NCBI GenBank assembly: GCA_020024085.1
Contig: JAHHUG010000056.1
Span: 1 to 8,960 of the forward strand
DNA from: Christensenellaceae bacterium
GTDB lineage: Bacteria; Bacillota; Clostridia; Christensenellales; CAAEEZ01
Direction of reading: 5' to 3'
DNA length: 8,960 bases
Made by a program: the position numbers and the translations under genes. Of the stretch, positions 6,525 to 8,960 are shown one piece after another (within the stretch, counting starts at the first letter, position 1; every line of letters starts with the position of its first letter). The notes under the pieces are model-generated. The model saw only the letters and a list, made by a program, of their open reading frames with translations. It did no database searches and was not told where the DNA came from.

Positions 6525-7910
6525 TTAGTATGCTAGTTGTTTATCAAGATAAGCTACTAGGTCATCAAGGTTAATTCTAACTTGAGCCATAGAATCTCTT
6601 TCTCTAACTGTTACACAGTTGTCGTTTTCGGTATCGAAGTCAATAGTTACGCAGTATGGAGTACCAATTTCATCTTGTCTACGATATCTCTTACCGATAG
6701 AAGCAGCATCATCAAAAGTAGTAGAGAACTTTTTAGCAAGTTGGTCATATATTTCATATGCTTTATCGTTAAGTTTCTTTTGAAGTGGTAAAACAGCTAC
6801 TTTATATGGTGCTAATGCGTGATGAAGGTGTAATACTGTTCTCTTGTCGCCATTTTCAAGTTCTTCCTCATCGTAAGCATTGCATAAGAAAGCAAGGAAC
6901 AATCTCTCTACACCAACAGATGGTTCTACAACATAAGGAATGTAACTTTCGTTAGTAACTGGGTCATTGTACTCAAGATTTTGACCACTGAATTTTGTAT
7001 GTTGAGATAGGTCGTAATCGGTTCTATCAGCGATACCCCAAAGCTCGCCCCAACCAAATGGGAACATAAACTCGAAGTCAGTTGTTGCTTTAGAGTAGAA
7101 GCAAAGTTCCTCTTTATCGTGGTCACGAAGGCGTAGACTTTCTTCCTTGATACCCAAATCAAGCAACCAGTTTTTGCAGAAAGTTCTCCAATACTCGAAC
7201 CACTCAAGGTCGGTACCTGGTTTGCAGAAAAATTCAAGCTCCATTTGTTCAAACTCTCTTACTCTAAAAATGAAGTTACCAGGAGTAATCTCGTTTCTAA
7301 AGCTCTTACCAGTTTGGCAAATACCGAATGGAACTTTTTTTCTAGTAGTTCTTTGAACATTTTTGAAGTTTACAAATATACCTTGAGCAGTCTCAGGACG
7401 AAGGTAAACAGTATTTGTTGTATCCTCGGTAACACCTTGGAAAGTTTTGAACATTAGGTTAAACTTTCTAATGCCAGTAAAGTTAGACTTACCACAGTTT
7501 GGGCACGCAATTTGATGCTCGGCGATGTAATCTTCCATTTGTTTATCTGTCCAACCATTGATGTTGATATCAATTTTGTGGCTCTTATTGTAGCCCTCGA
7601 TTAGTTGGTCAGCACGGTATCTTGTTTTACAATCCTTACAGTCCATAAGAGGGTCAGAGAAACCACCAAGGTGACCTGAAGCTTCCCAAACTTTAGGGTT
7701 CATAAGGATAGCACAATCAACGCCGACATTTAGTCTATTTTCCTCTACAAATTTTTTGTAGTAGCAATTTTTAATATTGTTTTTTAATAAAACACCAAGA
7801 GGACCATAATCCCAAGTGTTAGCAAGACCACCGTAGATTTCACTACCAGGGAATACAAAACCTCTACCTTTTGATAAAGCAACTATTTTATCCATAGTAA
7901 CATTACTCAT
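6525..7910 (-). CDS. glyS: Glycyl-tRNA synthetase, single-chain class II (dimeric) type
   Basis: Charges tRNA-Gly with glycine in the cytoplasm. The 461 residues match the alpha2 form (glyQS type), not the alpha2-beta2 form. The N-terminus has GRGFVFPGSEIYGGLANTWD (15-34) and YGPLGV. A zinc site is likely at CKDC (91-94) and CPNC (136-139). Class II motif 2 is FRNE (204-207) with RVREFEQMELEFF following, and motif 3 is GVERL (333-337). An anticodon-binding domain occupies about 367-460 (APYKVAVLPL, then GKRYRRQDEIGTPYCVTID). The ATG at 7910 is preceded by GAGGT at 8 bases, and the N-terminus fits the family; Met6 is a less likely start. Its promoter lies close upstream and its own terminator downstream, so it appears monocistronic. 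The leader is too short for a T-box, which many Firmicute synthetase genes carry. Confidence 0.97.
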   Translation of the reverse strand: MSNVTMDKIVALSKGRGFVFPGSEIYGGLANTWDYGPLGVLLKNNIKNCYYKKFVEENRLNVGVDCAILMNPKVWEASGHLGGFSDPLMDCKDCKTRYRADQLIEGYNKSHKIDININGWTDKQMEDYIAEHQIACPNCGKSNFTGIRKFNLMFKTFQGVTEDTTNTVYLRPETAQGIFVNFKNVQRTTRKKVPFGICQTGKSFRNEITPGNFIFRVREFEQMELEFFCKPGTDLEWFEYWRTFCKNWLLDLGIKEESLRLRDHDKEELCFYSKATTDFEFMFPFGWGELWGIADRTDYDLSQHTKFSGQNLEYNDPVTNESYIPYVVEPSVGVERLFLAFLCNAYDEEELENGDKRTVLHLHHALAPYKVAVLPLQKKLNDKAYEIYDQLAKKFSTTFDDAASIGKRYRRQDEIGTPYCVTIDFDTENDNCVTVRERDSMAQVRINLDDLVAYLDKQLAY

Positions 7911-7944
7911 AAATAAATACCTCTATATATATTAATACAATAAT

Positions 7945-7973
7945 ATTTTATTTATTATTGTAGCATTTGTCAA
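7945..7973 (-). promoter_or_regulatory. Sigma-A-type promoter of glyS
   Basis: On the - strand a perfect TTGACA (7973 to 7968) and TAAAAT (7950 to 7945, five of six) are separated by 17 bases. The transcript would start near 7938, only about 28 bases before the glyS ATG, leaving room for the ribosome binding site but not for a T-box or other riboswitch. Confidence 0.8.
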
Positions 7974-8007
7974 GTAAATACAAAGGTAGAACCTAACTAA
8001 TAAGTAT

Positions 8008-8061
8008 ATGAATAATATTTTTGAGTTATGAGTAACATTTTGATAAAAAAATGAATAACAT
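8008..8061 (+). repeat. Three direct repeats ATGARTAAYAT upstream of the Cys-rich gene
   Basis: Three 11-base copies occur at 8008-8018 (ATGAATAATAT), 8028-8038 (ATGAGTAACAT) and 8051-8061 (ATGAATAACAT), starting 20 and 23 bases apart, roughly two helical turns. They could be binding sites for a regulator of the downstream gene. Each also begins a mini-ORF (7, 8 and 14 codons) whose stop overlaps the next start as ATGA; the last ends in the ribosome binding site of the Cys-rich gene. None of the mini-ORFs has a good ribosome binding site, so the DNA-repeat reading is preferred. Confidence 0.5.
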
Positions 8062-8067
8062 ACAATA
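8059..8067 (+). promoter_or_regulatory. Possible sporulation-sigma-like -10 element
   Basis: CATACAATA matches the B. subtilis sigma-E -10 pattern (CATACAnT) and the sigma-K pattern (CATAnnnTA). It lies 32 bases before the Cys-rich gene start, which is sensible for a transcript start near 8074. However, I see no properly spaced -35 partner for either factor, so this is weak. No convincing sigma-A promoter is visible either. Confidence 0.2.
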
Positions 8068-8098
8068 TGGTGAATACCAAAATTCAAGGAGGTAAATT

Positions 8099-8293
8099 AT
8101 GTGTAATCAAAACGAACTTTTATTACTTTTATTATTACTAAAGGACGGCTGTGGTTGTGGTTGTAACTGTGGTTGCGATAAAGGTACATACGGCAATAAT
8201 TGTAACTGCAATTGTGGTTGCAATTTACTATGGCTTTTGTTCTTTTTACAATTCTTTAACGGATGCTATGATGGTTGTGGATGCAACAGATAA
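8099..8293 (+). CDS. Cys/Gly/Asn-rich small protein with two hydrophobic segments (64 aa), function unknown
   Basis: A 64-residue protein with 13 cysteines: Cys2, alternating Cys at 18, 20, 22, 24 and 26 (CGCGCNCGC), again at 35, 37, 39 and 41 (CNCNCGC), and at 56, 60 and 62. Between them lie two hydrophobic segments, eight leucines in a row (7-14) and LLWLLFFLQFF (43-53), so the order is hydrophobic, Cys-rich, hydrophobic, Cys-rich. The ribosome binding site AAGGAGG (8086-8092) with 6-base spacing is the strongest in the window, arguing for real and possibly abundant expression. A matched terminator follows. The composition recalls Cys/Gly-rich miniproteins of clostridia sometimes mislabelled as chorion-like proteins, and structural spore-coat proteins. 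Metal binding, disulfide crosslinking or a membrane or spore surface role are all possible. I do not recognise a family with a known function. Confidence 0.8.
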   Translation: MCNQNELLLLLLLLKDGCGCGCNCGCDKGTYGNNCNCNCGCNLLWLLFFLQFFNGCYDGCGCNR

Positions 8294-8325
8294 TTTGCAA
8301 AAAGCAGTAATTGTAGCATAAAATT

Positions 8326-8365
8326 ATCCCTAATCTACAATGTAGGTTAGGGATTAATTTTTTTT
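8326..8365 (+). terminator. Intrinsic terminator after the Cys-rich gene
   Basis: Arms ATCCCTAATCTAC (8326-8338) and GTAGGTTAGGGAT (8342-8354) pair over 13 bp with one position that is a T-G wobble on the + strand (A-C mismatch on the other), so it works on the + strand. Eight Ts follow shortly after (8358-8365). It isolates the small gene from the TspO-like gene. Confidence 0.88.
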
Positions 8366-8366
8366 A

Positions 8367-8380
8367 ATGCAATGTTGCAT
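8367..8380. repeat. Short palindrome ATGCAA-TG-TTGCAT
   Basis: Perfect 6-base arms with a 2-base centre, right after the terminator T-tract and upstream of the TspO-like gene promoter. Too short a loop for a stable RNA hairpin of this size; a protein-binding site or chance are both possible. Confidence 0.35.
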
Positions 8381-8403
8381 AAAGACAGAATAAAGCATTT
8401 ATA

Positions 8404-8417
8404 TATCAAATTTGATA
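8404..8417. repeat. Perfect 14-bp palindrome TATCAAATTTGATA
   Basis: A two-fold symmetric 14-base site with no spacer, 27 bases before the predicted -35 of the TspO-like gene. This is the size and symmetry expected for a dimeric regulator's operator, but AT-rich intergenic DNA yields such sites by chance. Confidence 0.4.
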
Positions 8418-8443
8418 CATTAAGTATTATATTTTGTCAAATA

Positions 8444-8470
8444 TTAACATTTTTCGTAAAATAATATAAT
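8444..8470 (+). promoter_or_regulatory. Probable promoter of the TspO-like gene
   Basis: TTAACA (8444-8449, five of six) and a perfect TATAAT (8465-8470) are separated by 15 bases, a little short. An alternative -35, TTGTCA at 8434-8439, is too far away at 25 bases. Transcription would start near 8477 with a leader of about 32 bases. Confidence 0.45.
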
Positions 8471-8486
8471 TGTAGAATATCTACAA
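8470..8486. promoter_or_regulatory. Operator-like inverted repeat overlapping the TspO-like gene start site
   Basis: TTGTAGA and TCTACAA form perfect 7-base arms around a 3-base spacer (ATA). The repeat touches the last base of the predicted -10 and spans the predicted transcript start, so it would be only partly present in the RNA. That favours a repressor-binding site in DNA over an RNA hairpin. The regulator is unknown. Confidence 0.4.
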
Positions 8487-8508
8487 ATTTTTATACATAT
8501 TATTAAAT

Positions 8509-8960
8509 ATGAAAAAAGTAAAAATTTTGTGGGCAACGGCACTTGGTTTATTGTATGTAGTGGTGGTTAGTTTTATTTCTGCAATATTGGTTGATACAAC
8601 TAGCAGTTTTTATATTACACTTAATAAACCAAATTTTATGCCAAGTGGAATAGCTTTTTCTATTGTATGGGCAGTAGCATATTTGATTTTTGGTATAACT
8701 TTTGCAGAGATGTTTGCAAAAAATCCACAAATAGATGTGGTAGTTGCATACATTTTGTTAGGGTTAAATAATTTTTTGTATCTGTTCTGTTTCTTTAGGT
8801 TGTATTCAACTATTGCAGGACTAATTTTTTGTATTGTTGGTGCAATGATTTCATTTTATCTTCTTTTTAGACTTTCCAAACTTAAAATAAATAGCAGTTT
8901 TCTTATTTTATTTGTAGTTGCGTGGTATTTGTTTGCATCTATTTTAAGTTACTACATTGT
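8509..8960 (+). CDS. TspO/MBR-family membrane protein, 3' end cut by the window edge
   Basis: From ATG 8509, 150 residues are visible before the window ends; TspO proteins are usually about 155-160 residues, so only a few are missing. Five hydrophobic helices are apparent. The family signature is recognisable at LNKPNFMPSGIAFSIVWAV (38-56), corresponding to the KPxWxPP...vFxxvW motif, followed by AYLIFGI. TspO/MBR proteins bind porphyrins and sterol-like ligands and have been linked to tetrapyrrole handling and stress responses; the role in anaerobes is unclear. It is divergent: the motif Trp is Phe43, the second Pro is Ser46, and helix 3 has LNNFLYLFCFF where Trp residues are common. Trp8, Trp54 and Trp139 remain. 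No Shine-Dalgarno sequence is visible, so the start rests on fit to the family and on lack of an upstream alternative. Confidence 0.82.
   Translation, partial: MKKVKILWATALGLLYVVVVSFISAILVDTTSSFYITLNKPNFMPSGIAFSIVWAVAYLIFGITFAEMFAKNPQIDVVVAYILLGLNNFLYLFCFFRLYSTIAGLIFCIVGAMISFYLLFRLSKLKINSSFLILFVVAWYLFASILSYYI

Noticed and set aside
7984..7996. AGGTAGAACCT resembles part of the T-box consensus
   Set aside because: It is on the strand opposite to glyS, lacks the rest of the consensus, and has no following terminator/antiterminator pair or synthetase gene on that strand.
8093..8293. Cys-rich ORF as a mere low-complexity artefact
   Set aside because: A perfect AAGGAGG site at ideal spacing and a matched terminator argue that it is a real gene, so it was kept as a feature.
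8548..8730. A 60-codon - strand frame opposite the TspO-like gene
   Set aside because: Antisense to a recognisable TspO/MBR sequence; no gene signals.
1..8960. Mobile elements, CRISPR arrays, tRNA or rRNA genes
   Set aside because: I looked for transposase or integrase motifs, regularly spaced repeats and tRNA-like cloverleaves and saw none.

Overview
The window is AT-rich bacterial DNA with standard-code genes, TAA stops on every complete gene, strong Shine-Dalgarno sites on most genes and sigma-A-like promoters. The low-GC base composition, the HflX with a long N-terminal extension, the single-chain class II glycyl-tRNA synthetase and the small Cys/Gly-rich protein all point to a low-GC Firmicute, most likely a clostridial anaerobe. 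I cannot name the genus.

Layout. On the + strand come a YkvI-family membrane protein, guaB (IMP dehydrogenase) 21 bases after it, a terminator, and hflX under its own promoter and starting with TTG. Facing them on the - strand are a sodium-coupled NSS/SNF-family (LeuT-like) transporter and, further upstream, glyS (glycyl-tRNA synthetase), each with its own promoter and terminator. Diverging from glyS on the + strand are a 64-residue Cys/Gly-rich small protein with an excellent ribosome binding site, then a TspO/MBR-family membrane protein that runs off the right edge only a few residues before its expected end.

Most genes are housekeeping: purine synthesis (guaB), ribosome rescue (hflX) and tRNA charging (glyS). 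The most interesting part is the 5' leader of the NSS transporter (about 5953-6174, - strand). It has a strong promoter, a 29-codon ORF whose residues 4-14 are almost all Leu, Ile or Val, and a perfect terminator hairpin with a U-tract that lies before the transporter's own ribosome binding site. Two further copies of the hairpin-arm sequence lie at the start and near the end of the small ORF, so four segments can pair 1:2, 2:3 or 3:4. This is the layout of a translation-controlled attenuator and suggests that transporter expression responds to branched-chain or hydrophobic amino acid supply. This is inference from sequence; a small membrane subunit is the main alternative reading of the ORF.

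Other points worth a look are a complete JAMM-type metal-binding motif in the N-terminal extension of HflX, three direct repeats ahead of the Cys-rich gene that also form a chain of ATGA-overlapping mini-ORFs, and a set of palindromes ahead of the TspO-like gene.
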